Shown here in pieces: positions 25,281 to 33,449 of a stretch of 45,595 nt of DNA. The notes beneath the pieces are model-generated. The model did no database searches. It worked only from the letters and a program-made list of their open reading frames with translations, and was not told the origin of the DNA. How positions within the stretch are numbered: the first letter of the stretch is position 1; each line of letters starts with the position of its first letter. A program made the translations under genes and the position numbers. The stretch is from Nitrososphaerales archaeon (GTDB lineage: Archaea; Thermoproteota; Nitrososphaeria; Nitrososphaerales; JACAEJ01): NCBI GenBank assembly GCA_013388925.1, contig JACAEJ010000060.1, positions 1-45,595 on the forward strand, written 5' to 3'.

Positions 25281-26090
25281 CTAAAAGGCTACCAAGGAGC
25301 CTTTATGCTTTAACCTCCTCTCGATCAGGCGGAATGTAAAAAGACCGAAGAAGAGCATGCCTATGGATATTGCACCAGTAAGGATGAGCTCGAAAAAGGG
25401 TTCAAAGAGAGTGGGCGTGCCTATGGCAGAATGTCTTATCATATCTATAGGGTAAGTGAGGGGGAATATGGATGCTATTGTCTTTAAGGGTTCTTGAAGA
25501 GTAGCGGCGGGCACGAATACGCTCGCAAATATCATCACAAGAAAGTAGGTCAAACTTCCTATGCCCTCCGGGGTTTTCAGAAGAAGGGTCAAAGAAGCGA
25601 ATGTTATGCCGAATCCAAGCATTACAACTATCATCAGAATGTAAGAGAGCACCAATAGGGGAGGATCATTTATGAGAAGGGGTATGCCCAGGGCAAGGTT
25701 CATCAGAGGCAGTAAGATAGCTATTAGCAAGGCTCCTGTAGCGAAGCTTTGAAGGCCAGTCCCAACTATAAAAGCGAGCCTTGAAGCAGGCGTCAGAAAC
25801 ATTTGCTCCAGAGTACCAGTCCTATTCTCTCCCTGTAATGAAAAACCTAGGTTCCAGACGGCATACCCAAAATTCACCATGAACACAAACCCCCAAACCA
25901 GAGAATTCATTGCAGAAGATTTTCCCTCGCCCGATAGACTTGGCAAAAATATCAGCACCCCAATTGAGAACATGATGAAATACAGGGTAGAGTCTATGAG
26001 CTCCGATACTATCCACTCAGGGTATCTGACCATCATCTTCCAGTTTTTCCACGATGCCGCAAAAAGGTCGGAGGCTAGGCCTTTTGGCAA
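25281..26090 (-). CDS. ABC-2 type transporter permease
   Basis: A membrane subunit of an ABC-2 exporter, about 270 residues with six hydrophobic segments. ASWKNWKMMVRYPEWIVSELIDSTLYFIMFSIG is the usual start; ENRTGTLEQMFLTPASR is the conserved cytoplasmic loop. The frame is open to 26174, but that start would overlap the previous permease by 83 bp. A TTG at 26090 lies directly after the upstream stop and before the conserved region, so I place the start there. It is the third gene of the ATPase-permease-permease operon. Its C-terminus (LKHKGSLVAF) is cytoplasmic. Substrate unknown. Confidence 0.85.
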   Translation of the reverse strand: MPKGLASDLFAASWKNWKMMVRYPEWIVSELIDSTLYFIMFSIGVLIFLPSLSGEGKSSAMNSLVWGFVFMVNFGYAVWNLGFSLQGENRTGTLEQMFLTPASRLAFIVGTGLQSFATGALLIAILLPLMNLALGIPLLINDPPLLVLSYILMIVVMLGFGITFASLTLLLKTPEGIGSLTYFLVMIFASVFVPAATLQEPLKTIASIFPLTYPIDMIRHSAIGTPTLFEPFFELILTGAISIGMLFFGLFTFRLIERRLKHKGSLVAF

Positions 26091-26091
26091 C

Positions 26092-26928
26092 TTAATATTT
26101 GGCAAAGTCTCCCTTCCTTCTGGCCTGCTTATCGGCTTTATTGAATACAAAGATGCCCACAAGAGGATAAACAATCATCATAAATGCTAAGACCAATAGA
26201 CGCCATGATTCACTTAGAAAGAACTGAGGCAACAGAGAGAAAGTTCTGACGAGGACCGTTGCGTGGGTCAATGGAATCGAATTTGATATGAATTGCAACC
26301 AAATCGGCAGGATGGTAATAGGATAGAGAGAGCCAGAGAGTATGGCCAAGGTGGTGTTGAGAAGGTTCACTATAGAATAACTCCTTTTACTCTTAAAGGA
26401 CAAAGCTCCAAACAATAGACCCATTCCATAGAGTGGGAGAAGACCTATTATGAACAGTAGGAAGATTTGAAAGAGAGAAACTAAAGAGAAGATTCCCCCT
26501 ATTAAAAGACTCGAAGCAACACCTGTGATAAGCACAGGTGAGATGAACAATATGTCAGCAACCGTGAAGCCTATTGCCAAGGAGACAAAGGGCACAGGAG
26601 CCATGGCGTTCTGCTCAAGCGTTCCTCTCCATCTCTCATTGTTTAGTAAGAGACCCACATCCCACATGATTACGGCGGCCATCATCCAGAAGAGACCGCC
26701 CATGACAAGATAAACGAATGCGTTCTCCGTTCCTGTGAAGGCACTAAAGTTGCTATAGGCTTCAGAGCCACCAGCGTACCCCCCAATGGTTTGCATCAGT
26801 ATCGACATTATGTAGGGAGCGGCGAACATCGTCAGAATCCATGTAGAATACCTCAAGGATATTTTGAGCTCTTTATAGGCTGTGGCCATTATGCCATCAA
26901 AAAAGTGTGTGAACGATTTAGCCAACAA
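26092..26928 (-). CDS. ABC-2 type transporter permease
   Basis: A second ABC-2 permease, about 278 residues, with six hydrophobic segments and the ERWRGTLEQNAMAPVPF loop that parallels that of the downstream permease; the two probably form a heterodimer. The longest frame starts at 26958, inside the ATPase gene. A TTG pair at 26928/26925, 5 nt after GGGAGG, is the better start and gives LLAKSFTHFFDGIMATAYKELK at the N-terminus. It ends KADKQARRKGDFAKY. A role in antibiotic, lipid or polysaccharide export is typical of the family. Confidence 0.87.
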   Translation of the reverse strand: MLAKSFTHFFDGIMATAYKELKISLRYSTWILTMFAAPYIMSILMQTIGGYAGGSEAYSNFSAFTGTENAFVYLVMGGLFWMMAAVIMWDVGLLLNNERWRGTLEQNAMAPVPFVSLAIGFTVADILFISPVLITGVASSLLIGGIFSLVSLFQIFLLFIIGLLPLYGMGLLFGALSFKSKRSYSIVNLLNTTLAILSGSLYPITILPIWLQFISNSIPLTHATVLVRTFSLLPQFFLSESWRLLVLAFMMIVYPLVGIFVFNKADKQARRKGDFAKY

Positions 26929-27919
26929 GACGCCTCCCTGTGAATTTAAGAAATACATCCTCCAGACTGGGCTCGTCCACAGTCACGCTCAATATTTCCC
27001 CATTATGTCTCGTGACCATGTTGACAATTTCAGAGAGGGTGCCATCCTCATTCCCGACTATCGCCTGCAGTAGAATGGACTGCCCATCATCTGTCTCACT
27101 CACAGTCCACTCCGCGTCGTTTGGGAGATTCTCGGCGCGGATCTCTTTCAGAGAGAGGTTACGAATTATCATTTTTATGCTCTTCCTCTCCGAGAGCTTG
27201 GCCTTCAGCTCGCTCGGTGATCCTGTAGCAACTATCCTGCCTTGATCCACTATCGCAACTCTATGGCATAGCTCATCTGCCTCTAACATATTTTGAGTCG
27301 CCAAGAGGATAGTCTTGCCCTTTTCCTCGTTAAGGTTCTTAATTACGTTGCGTATGTGCCTTGAAAATTGAGGGTCCAAGCTCATGGTAGGCTCGTCCAA
27401 AAATACTATAGGCGCATCATTGACCAAAGTCTTTGCGAAATTCAGCCTTACTCTCTGTCCCGATGAATAGTTTTCAACTAGCTCATCGGCCTTTTCTTCT
27501 AGACCCATCAAAGCCAAGAGCTCGCCTATCCTTTTCCTTGCCAAGTGATTGGGTACATGATAAAGCCTTGAAAAGTAGAGGAGGTTCTCTCTGCCTGTAA
27601 GTTTCCAGTAAAGAGTTCTCTCACCCGTTAACATTACTCCCAGACTTTCTCGGACTTTTATTGGCTCTTTCAGGATGTCATAACCATTCACCTTTGCAGT
27701 ACCATAATCAGGGATTATCAACGTGCTAAGGATCTTTATGAGAGTGGTCTTGCCAGCACCGTTGGGACCGAGTATGCCCATTATTTCGCCCTCCTTGACG
27801 CTCAAGCTTAGCCCATCTAGAGCTCTTGTCCAGACCTTTTCTCCTGTAAAGGGCAGCCTACCTATTCTCTTCTTACTCAAAAAGACCTTCGTTAGATTGG
27901 TAGCGACAATGGCATCCAA
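26918..27919 (-). CDS. ABC transporter ATP-binding protein (ABC-2 exporter)
   Basis: A 333-residue ATPase of the CcmA/DrrA type. Walker A GPNGAGKTT, Q-loop region VMLTGERTLYWKLTG, signature NYSSGQRVRLN, Walker B IVFLDEPTMSLD and H-loop ATQ (Gln where many have His). The C-terminal extension (about 230-333) ends SLEDVFLKFTGRRLVG, typical of drug/nodulation-type exporters. It powers the two permeases downstream, with an 11-bp overlap into the first. It is 70 bp after the S8 gene on the same strand, so read-through from the ribosomal operon is possible. Confidence 0.92.
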   Translation of the reverse strand: MDAIVATNLTKVFLSKKRIGRLPFTGEKVWTRALDGLSLSVKEGEIMGILGPNGAGKTTLIKILSTLIIPDYGTAKVNGYDILKEPIKVRESLGVMLTGERTLYWKLTGRENLLYFSRLYHVPNHLARKRIGELLALMGLEEKADELVENYSSGQRVRLNFAKTLVNDAPIVFLDEPTMSLDPQFSRHIRNVIKNLNEEKGKTILLATQNMLEADELCHRVAIVDQGRIVATGSPSELKAKLSERKSIKMIIRNLSLKEIRAENLPNDAEWTVSETDDGQSILLQAIVGNEDGTLSEIVNMVTRHNGEILSVTVDEPSLEDVFLKFTGRRLVG

Positions 27920-27989
27920 CGTGATTAGCCTGTCTGGACATAGATATAATGCTTATCCGACAATATTCGCCTTTAGACAGATAACTCTA

Positions 27990-28394
27990 TCAGTAAATAT
28001 ACCCTATGAGTCTACCGCCAAGACCAAGGTTCATAGCTTCACTATGCGACATAATGCCCTTTGGTGTAGATACTATCAATATCCCGCTACCTATGGCAGG
28101 CAGAAACCTGTGCTCCCAATCGATATACTTATCCTTTTTGACGGCGAATCTTGGCGAGACGACACCACACTTGTTGACTCTCCCTAGAAGCTGGATTCTA
28201 AATTTTCCCAATAGTCCGTCGTCTATATACTCAAACTCTCCTATGTATTTGTACCTCTGTATGGTCCTTAGGACTTCGCTGGCAAGATTGGAGGCAGGTA
28301 TGACTAGGCACTCCTTCTTCCTCCTGATCTCATTGTTTTGAATCGTCGAGAACATGTTGGCTAAAATATTCTTGGCGGGCATACCATCAATCAC
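27990..28394 (-). CDS. rps8: 30S ribosomal protein S8
   Basis: Archaeal uS8 of 134 residues: NILANMFSTIQNNE, EFEYIDDGLLGKFRIQLLGRVNKCGVVSPRF, and the C-terminal VSTPKGIMSHSEAMNLGLGGRLIGYIY that binds 16S rRNA. The GTG start is adjacent to the S14 stop. In the archaeal spc-type order L6 should follow, but here the next gene downstream is an ABC exporter. Confidence 0.96.
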   Translation of the reverse strand: MIDGMPAKNILANMFSTIQNNEIRRKKECLVIPASNLASEVLRTIQRYKYIGEFEYIDDGLLGKFRIQLLGRVNKCGVVSPRFAVKKDKYIDWEHRFLPAIGSGILIVSTPKGIMSHSEAMNLGLGGRLIGYIY

Positions 28395-28559
28395 TTACTC
28401 AAACTTTCTGAAGCCAACCTTCTCAGCCACTTCCCTAAAGCACTGTCTGCACAGCATTATATTATACTTCTGTATGACCGGGCCGTACTGACCGCACCTC
28501 TTGCAGTATCTAGATCCTTTGCCAAACTTTCTCTGTTTGCCGTGTCTGATCTTGACCAT
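28395..28559 (-). CDS. rps14: 30S ribosomal protein S14 (zinc form)
   Basis: A 54-residue protein, [22 protein letters not shown] then [17 protein letters not shown], with two CxxC pairs binding zinc, as in archaeal uS14. The ATG overlaps the L5 stop by one base, and the stop abuts the S8 start. Confidence 0.95.
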   Translation of the reverse strand: MVKIRHGKQRKFGKGSRYCKRCGQYGPVIQKYNIMLCRQCFREVAEKVGFRKFE

Positions 28560-29095
28560 CAGTAGACTTCAACCCCTAACTCTTTCTTAAAGAAGTCTTC
28601 TGCTTCATCCTTGGTCACCACATGGTTCCTACCAACTTTCGACCTAACTCTTCTTCGCCTCGACACTCTATAGCCAGGGCGTTCCAAAGCTGCAGATACA
28701 TTCAAACCAAAGATTCCAATATCTGGATCATATCTCATGTTCGGTATCTCTATATGCTCTTTAATACCAAAGGAACAATTCCCCCTTCCGTCAAAGGACG
28801 AAGCAGGGATTCTCATCCCTTTGGCAACCAGAAGACGCTTTAGAGTTTCTAAAGCCTTGTCGCCACGAAGGGTCACCATTGCAGCTATGGATTCTCCTTT
28901 GTGAATGCCAAAGTCACGCACAGTTCTCTTAGCCATCTTAGGGCAAGATTTTTGATTTGAGAGGTCGTCCAAGGTCCTTTTTGCCCGCTCGAGCACATCG
29001 CCCGATTTTCCAACTCCTATGTTAAGCACCACTTTGCCTATCCTTATATCACACATCACGTTTTTGATAGATTTTGATGTTTGAGTAATTGACAA
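28559..29095 (-). CDS. rpl5: 50S ribosomal protein L5
   Basis: Archaeal uL5, 178 residues: [66 protein letters not shown], and a basic [12 protein letters not shown]. Binds 5S rRNA. It lies 2 bp after the S4e stop and shares one base with S14. Confidence 0.96.
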   Translation of the reverse strand: MSITQTSKSIKNVMCDIRIGKVVLNIGVGKSGDVLERAKRTLDDLSNQKSCPKMAKRTVRDFGIHKGESIAAMVTLRGDKALETLKRLLVAKGMRIPASSFDGRGNCSFGIKEHIEIPNMRYDPDIGIFGLNVSAALERPGYRVSRRRRVRSKVGRNHVVTKDEAEDFFKKELGVEVY

Positions 29096-29097
29096 AC

Positions 29098-29817
29098 CTA
29101 GACTCCCCTACTTATTTTTATCATGGGCTTTTCCTCTCCAACTGCAAAAACAATATTTGAAGGGAGCTCTGTCGGTAAGCCCTCGATCGACATAGAAACC
29201 ATTTTTGGGCGAGAGAAAGTCCCCAGCTTTATCTGCTCTACTTTGCCTATTCGACCTACCTTCGCTCCTTTTGTGACAATAACAGTGGTTCCTTTTTGCA
29301 ACTTCACAGACTTTATGACTTTCTGGGAAGGTATCTCCATCAAGCAAGTGTCATCCAGATTTAGCTCCACTCCATCCCCAACAATAGACCTGCCATCATG
29401 AAAGCCGTACTGAGTACGCCCTCCATCAATAGTCTTCTTCACCATGACCTTACAGAGCTTTAAGGACTTTTCTGATCCATCTATGGCAATAGGATAAAGA
29501 GGGTTGCCCAGAATGGGAACCAGCCTGAAGATTTTGCCAATAGACGGTATCTCGACTACGTCCATCAATCCGACAGGGAAGTCTGGCTTTCTTCGGGGAA
29601 CTCCATCGACTATTATCTTCTCTTCGTGGATTACGGTCTTGGCCTCTCTATAGGTCTTGACCAAGCCAAGTATGTCCCGAATTAGTAGAGCGACAGGATA
29701 GCTTTCTTCCTTAGGATGTGGCCCTGGAACTGTAGTCGTAACGAAGCCAAATCTTTTTCTAGGAATCTTCCAGAAGGCTGGCGCCTTCGATCTCTTGGTC
29801 ATTTTATTCCCAACCAT
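29098..29817 (-). CDS. rps4e: 30S ribosomal protein S4e
   Basis: An archaeal/eukaryotic-type eS4, 239 residues, absent from bacteria. N-terminal LKRSK-like basic part and FWKIPRKRFGFVTTTVPGPHP, an S4 RNA-binding domain (IVDGVPRRKPDFPVGLMDVVEIP) and a KOW-like C-terminus (GTTVIVTKGAKVGRIGKV). It lies 6 bp after L24. Confidence 0.96.
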   Translation of the reverse strand: MVGNKMTKRSKAPAFWKIPRKRFGFVTTTVPGPHPKEESYPVALLIRDILGLVKTYREAKTVIHEEKIIVDGVPRRKPDFPVGLMDVVEIPSIGKIFRLVPILGNPLYPIAIDGSEKSLKLCKVMVKKTIDGGRTQYGFHDGRSIVGDGVELNLDDTCLMEIPSQKVIKSVKLQKGTTVIVTKGAKVGRIGKVEQIKLGTFSRPKMVSMSIEGLPTELPSNIVFAVGEEKPMIKISRGV

Positions 29818-29823
29818 CTCTCA

Positions 29824-30183
29824 TCAAGCCTCCTCATGGGCTTCTAGTTTGTCCTTTCTCCATTTATCATCCAGGTTTAGGTTCATTATTACTACCTTAG
29901 ATGAATGAACTTCTACGGGCACCGTCCCGCCTGCTATCTTCTCACGAGTAATGCCCTCTACCGTTATCCTTCCAGTCTTTGCGTTCACTCCTTTCACTTT
30001 GCCCTCTATCCCCTTGTATTCTCCTCTCATCACCTTGACGGTATCGCCCTTTCTCAAACGCATAGATCTTATGCCATACTTATCACGCAGATCATCCGAC
30101 AGATGTGAGGAGATCCTGTTCGATCTAATATGGGCAGGGGATTTGAAAAGCTTCTTTCTCACCTTAGATGGTTTCGATGACAT
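29824..30183 (-). CDS. rpl24: 50S ribosomal protein L24
   Basis: Archaeal uL24, 119 residues, with a basic N-terminus (SKVRKKLFKSPAHIR), then the KOW motif RKGDTVKVMRGEYKGIEGKVKGVN and VPVEVHSSKVVIMNLNLDD. Binds 23S rRNA early in assembly. Order L14-L24-S4e is standard. Confidence 0.96.
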   Translation of the reverse strand: MSSKPSKVRKKLFKSPAHIRSNRISSHLSDDLRDKYGIRSMRLRKGDTVKVMRGEYKGIEGKVKGVNAKTGRITVEGITREKIAGGTVPVEVHSSKVVIMNLNLDDKWRKDKLEAHEEA

Positions 30184-30196
30184 AAGAATGCACCTA

Positions 30197-30652
30197 TTAG
30201 ACTATAATGCTCGCCAAGTTTGCCACTCTTGGCCAACGCTCTGCTGCTTCTGCTGCTACCGGCCCTCTTATGTCCGTACCCTTCAACTCGCCCTCAGGAG
30301 TGACTATCACAGCGGCATTATCCTCGAATGTAACCCTAACTCCACTGATTCTTCTGATGGGATACTTTTGCCTGACGACGACCGCACCGAAGGTCTGTTT
30401 TTTCAGCTCAGGAGACCCTCTCTTGACCACTATGACCACATAGTCTCCAACTGACGCCGCCGGAATGCGCCTCAACCTCCCTCTATACCCTCCTACCTGT
30501 ACTACCCTCAGAGTCTTTGCACCGGTATTATCGGCACAGACTACTACAGAATTCACCGGTATAGCTCTAGTTACGTATAGCTTAAATTCTTCTACACCCT
30601 TTGCTGAGACGGCTCTGGATTTTTTCGACACCTTACTTACCCAACCTTTCAA
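30197..30652 (-). CDS. rpl14: 50S ribosomal protein L14
   Basis: Archaeal uL14, 151 residues: VNSVVVCADNTGAKTLRVVQVGG, RRIPAASVGDYVVIVVKRG, and FEDNAAVIVTPEGELKGTDIRGPVAAEAAERWPRVANLASIIV. The TTG start lies within the end of the S17 gene (20-bp overlap) and adds about 18 residues before the conserved core; the true start may be slightly internal. Confidence 0.95.
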   Translation of the reverse strand: MKGWVSKVSKKSRAVSAKGVEEFKLYVTRAIPVNSVVVCADNTGAKTLRVVQVGGYRGRLRRIPAASVGDYVVIVVKRGSPELKKQTFGAVVVRQKYPIRRISGVRVTFEDNAAVIVTPEGELKGTDIRGPVAAEAAERWPRVANLASIIV

Positions 30653-30956
30653 CTACTACAAAGGATAACGTCTTGGCCAAGGGTCTGCATTCTGCTATCT
30701 TCGCAGAGTCGCCATCATTTACTTCAAGGCATGGTGGGAGATGGGCATGAATCCTACTTCTACGCTTTTCATACTTCATGTACTTTTTGATATAATGCAG
30801 ATACTCCCTTTCGACAGTTGCCATATCTTTGGCCTTTATGCTAACAGCCTTGCCCTCCAAGACTCTCCCCCTTATGCTTAATGAACCGTGAAAAGGGCAG
30901 AACCTATCATTACAAGATTTTGTAGGCGGTTTGACATCTATTCCTATGTTCTTCAT
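30633..30956 (-). CDS. rps17: 30S ribosomal protein S17
   Basis: Archaeal uS17, 107 residues: NIGIDVKPPTKSCNDRFCPFHGSLSIRGRVLEGKAVSIKA, HLPPCLEVNDGDSAKIAECRPLAKTLSFVVVERLG. The N-terminal Cys/His stretch is typical of archaeal S17. It begins 4 bp after the Rnp1 stop. Confidence 0.96.
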   Translation of the reverse strand: MKNIGIDVKPPTKSCNDRFCPFHGSLSIRGRVLEGKAVSIKAKDMATVEREYLHYIKKYMKYEKRRSRIHAHLPPCLEVNDGDSAKIAECRPLAKTLSFVVVERLGK

Positions 30957-30960
30957 GATT

Positions 30961-31242
30961 TCACCTAAACTTTTCTGCCCTATCCTCAGACCTACCGGCG
31001 AGTAGGGAGCCGTGAATCCTTACTTTTGTGCCATCTGGCAATTTGAAGATAAAAGCAGAGTAGGCCTTTGGTATTATCTTTACCCCATCTTTGACGAAAA
31101 GCTTTAACGTATTCTTACTTTCATCAACAACCTTACCAGAAACATTCTTTAATGTAGGATCGTTGCTCTTTGCAACTAGAGCTTCCAGACCTATCAGCTC
31201 ATGGAACTGAATTGTAGCGGAAGTTATCTTCATTTCCAGCAA
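30961..31242 (-). CDS. rnp1: Ribonuclease P protein component 1 (Rnp1/Pop4)
   Basis: A 93-residue protein homologous to eukaryotic Pop4/Rpp29, with an Sm-like barrel: LVAKSNDPTLKNVSGKVVDESKNTLKLFV, KIIPKAYSAFIFKLPDGTKVRIHGSLLAGRSEDR. Needed for 5' maturation of tRNA. It is the first gene of the block here; L29, which usually precedes it, is not adjacent. Start may be TTG 31242 or the ATG three codons later. Confidence 0.95.
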   Translation of the reverse strand: MLEMKITSATIQFHELIGLEALVAKSNDPTLKNVSGKVVDESKNTLKLFVKDGVKIIPKAYSAFIFKLPDGTKVRIHGSLLAGRSEDRAEKFR

Positions 31243-31267
31243 CCTTGTTTTAAGGTTCGATATAAGT

Positions 31268-31280
31268 GGTATTTTAAATG
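31268..31280 (-). promoter_or_regulatory. Promoter of the truncated ribosomal block
   Basis: On the minus strand CATTTAAAATACC reads as a TATA element about 30-38 bp before the Rnp1 start, implying that transcription of Rnp1 to S8 begins here and not in an upstream S10-type operon. Confidence 0.45.
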
Positions 31281-31311
31281 CTTTCCCTATTGATGTCCAT
31301 AAAGCACACTC

Positions 31312-32265
31312 CTAGACCATCAGTCTCAAGATACAAGGTAAGTTTCCTCTGAATTTCTCGGTGACATGAGAAATATACTCCCAAAAGCGGTCTAAGGCTT
31401 GGTTGTCCTTCTCCCTTCTTTTAATTACAAAGATCGGCACTTCATCGTGAGAGGCGCCCAAATGAATGGTTTTTATCAATCCCGCTCTTTCAGCCTTTAT
31501 TGCAACGATTCCAGGTACGACGCTCACCCCCAGACCTTGAGAAACTCCTGTAACGATGGCTGTAGACTTTCCTAGACGAAGTTTGACGTCCAGTTTTCTG
31601 GGGTCTATTCCATAGGAACCAAATAGATCTTCGACCATCAGGTTCAAGTCGGAACTTTTCTCGCCCAGTATTAGTGGGTAGCGAATCAATTCCTTGATGT
31701 CTATACTCTCTTTTGAGGATAATTCATGACTCGGCGCAGATATAACAAAAAGCCTATCTCTAGCGATCTCTAGGCTATCTAAACCTTGTATTCTTTTCCT
31801 TAAGAACTCTCTAGTTAGCTGTATCGATATTAGATCTACACGCTTATTCTCCAACATCTCCAAAGACAAAAACTCGTTAAGAATCTTCATCGAAAATTCG
31901 ATGTATGGGTTCATAGTCTTGAAATTACTGATCAGACATGGCAAGATATGCTCTCCAGGCACTTCGTTCGCCGCGATCCTTACTTGTCCTCTCGTCTGAG
32001 TTTTGGGAGAAGCGACGATGCTAGGGCTGTTCAGAATTTCCAAGATCTTCCTAGCGACGTTTACCACCTGTCTGCCCTCATTGGTGAGGGTTACCCCTCT
32101 GAAGTCCCTTTCGAAGATTTTAACCATGAAGTAGTCTTCCAGCTTGTTCATCTGATTCATTACGGTGACTGTTGTTGTCCTAAGGTTCTGGGCGGCCTTG
32201 GTAAAACTCTTCGTATCGACCACTTCGAGCAGGGTTCGAAAATTAGAGATCTTAGGCTCCTTCAT
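31312..32265 (-). CDS. LysR-family transcriptional regulator
   Basis: A 317-residue LTTR. The N-terminal helix-turn-helix is NFRTLLEVVDTKSFTKAAQNLRTTTVTVMNQMNKLEDYFMVKIFERDFRGVTLTNEGRQ (residues 8-66). The C-terminal effector domain (RGQVRIAANEVPGEHILPCLI ... GQGLGVSVVPGIVAIKAERAGL) has the two-lobed fold that binds a small inducer. It is divergent from the CobW/CstA pair across 64 bp holding two CTTAAG palindromes, so control of those genes and of itself is likely. The inducer is unknown. Confidence 0.9.
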   Translation of the reverse strand: MKEPKISNFRTLLEVVDTKSFTKAAQNLRTTTVTVMNQMNKLEDYFMVKIFERDFRGVTLTNEGRQVVNVARKILEILNSPSIVASPKTQTRGQVRIAANEVPGEHILPCLISNFKTMNPYIEFSMKILNEFLSLEMLENKRVDLISIQLTREFLRKRIQGLDSLEIARDRLFVISAPSHELSSKESIDIKELIRYPLILGEKSSDLNLMVEDLFGSYGIDPRKLDVKLRLGKSTAIVTGVSQGLGVSVVPGIVAIKAERAGLIKTIHLGASHDEVPIFVIKRREKDNQALDRFWEYISHVTEKFRGNLPCILRLMV

Positions 32266-32267
32266 TC

Positions 32268-32299
32268 CTTAAGAAATACTTAAGACAATGTTTAAAAAG
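32268..32299. promoter_or_regulatory. Divergent promoter with paired CTTAAG sites
   Basis: CTTAAG occurs at 32268-32273 and 32279-32284, 11 bp apart, one helical turn, 3-19 bp upstream of the LysR start. GTTTAAAAAG (32290-32299) can serve as TATA box to the right (CobW ATG at 32330) and, on the other strand, to the left. The arrangement fits autoregulation by the LysR protein. Confidence 0.45.
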
Positions 32300-32329
32300 A
32301 TTTAGCACTTCTTTTGGGAAGAAAATTTC

Positions 32330-33436
32330 ATGACAGAGAAAGTAAAGCTGGCATTCATAGGCGGATTTCTTGGTGCGGGTAAGACCAGCTTGATGATAGA
32401 ACTTGGGAAAAGATTAGCCTCGAAATCAGGGAAGAGGGTGGCTCTTATTACCAACGACCAAGGCGAAGTCCTCGTCGATACCAAAACAATTAGAGATTTT
32501 GGATTCTCTTGCGCAGAGGTTTTGCAAGGATGCTTCTGCTGTAAGTTTCCAGACTTTGTAGATTCTCTTCACAAGATTCTTGTTAAGATCAAACCTGATG
32601 TGATACTCGCGGAACCTGTTGGAAGTTGCACAGACCTCCTTGCGACGGTCTATGCACCTTTGAGGCAGTACTATGGAGATGAAATTAGCCTATCACCCTT
32701 TCTTGTACTTGTAGATGCGTCCACCATCCTAGATTATAATCGAAAGTTCAATCTTATACTTCCAAGGGCACCCTTAGGATTTCTTATCTCGTGGCAGATT
32801 AAGGAGGCAGACATAGTTGGAGTCAATAAGTTAGATTTGGTGGAAGAGCCACAACTCGCAGAAACAAAGAGCCTCTTGGGCGATATCAACCAAGGGGCGG
32901 AATTGGTCCCCCTTTCAGCAAGAACTGGTTACAATTTAGATGAGTTGGTGAAGATATTAATGGAAAGGGAGCATCATACCCGCTCCTCTATCGATGTTGA
33001 TTATGACTTGTACGGCGTTGCGGAAACCGAACTCGGTTGGTTCAATGGCTCTTGGAAGGTAACATCTGAAAAGACCATCAGGCCAGAAGAGTTTGTCAAT
33101 GATTTGATGGAAGAGATCGGCAAAAGAATAGAGGGCAAGGGTGGTCAAGTAGTACACCTAAAACTCAACTTCTCGACTGTAGAGGGATCGGCCAAGGCCA
33201 GTCTGGTGAATCTTGGGCAAGGCGTAGGCTTCACAAATGTGTTGCCCCCTCCTTCAAAATCTATCGATATTATAATGAACGTCAGGGCTAGACTCGATCC
33301 TGATGGTATTACGGACTGTGTTCTTGAGTCGCTAAAACTAGTAATCCCGAGATATAAAGCCGAATACTCTGACTGGTTTGCAAAGAGCTTCAGACCTGCT
33401 TTTCCGAGACCATACCACCGTCTGCCTCGGCCATGA
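32330..33436 (+). CDS. CobW-like G3E GTPase (metal chaperone family)
   Basis: A 368-residue G3E GTPase. Walker A GFLGAGKTS (12-20), the CxCC metal motif GCFCCK (Cys 68, 70, 71), EPVGSCTDLLAT, and GVNKLD for guanine recognition. Family members deliver Zn, Co or Ni to target enzymes at the cost of GTP. The C-terminal part (240-368) ends in a patch rich in Pro, Arg and His (RPAFPRPYHRLPRP) that may bind metal. No nitrile hydratase, urease or hydrogenase target lies in the window. It shares a probable transcript with cstA 13 bp downstream. Confidence 0.87.
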   Translation: MTEKVKLAFIGGFLGAGKTSLMIELGKRLASKSGKRVALITNDQGEVLVDTKTIRDFGFSCAEVLQGCFCCKFPDFVDSLHKILVKIKPDVILAEPVGSCTDLLATVYAPLRQYYGDEISLSPFLVLVDASTILDYNRKFNLILPRAPLGFLISWQIKEADIVGVNKLDLVEEPQLAETKSLLGDINQGAELVPLSARTGYNLDELVKILMEREHHTRSSIDVDYDLYGVAETELGWFNGSWKVTSEKTIRPEEFVNDLMEEIGKRIEGKGGQVVHLKLNFSTVEGSAKASLVNLGQGVGFTNVLPPPSKSIDIIMNVRARLDPDGITDCVLESLKLVIPRYKAEYSDWFAKSFRPAFPRPYHRLPRP

Positions 33437-33449
33437 AGGGTGCTATGAG

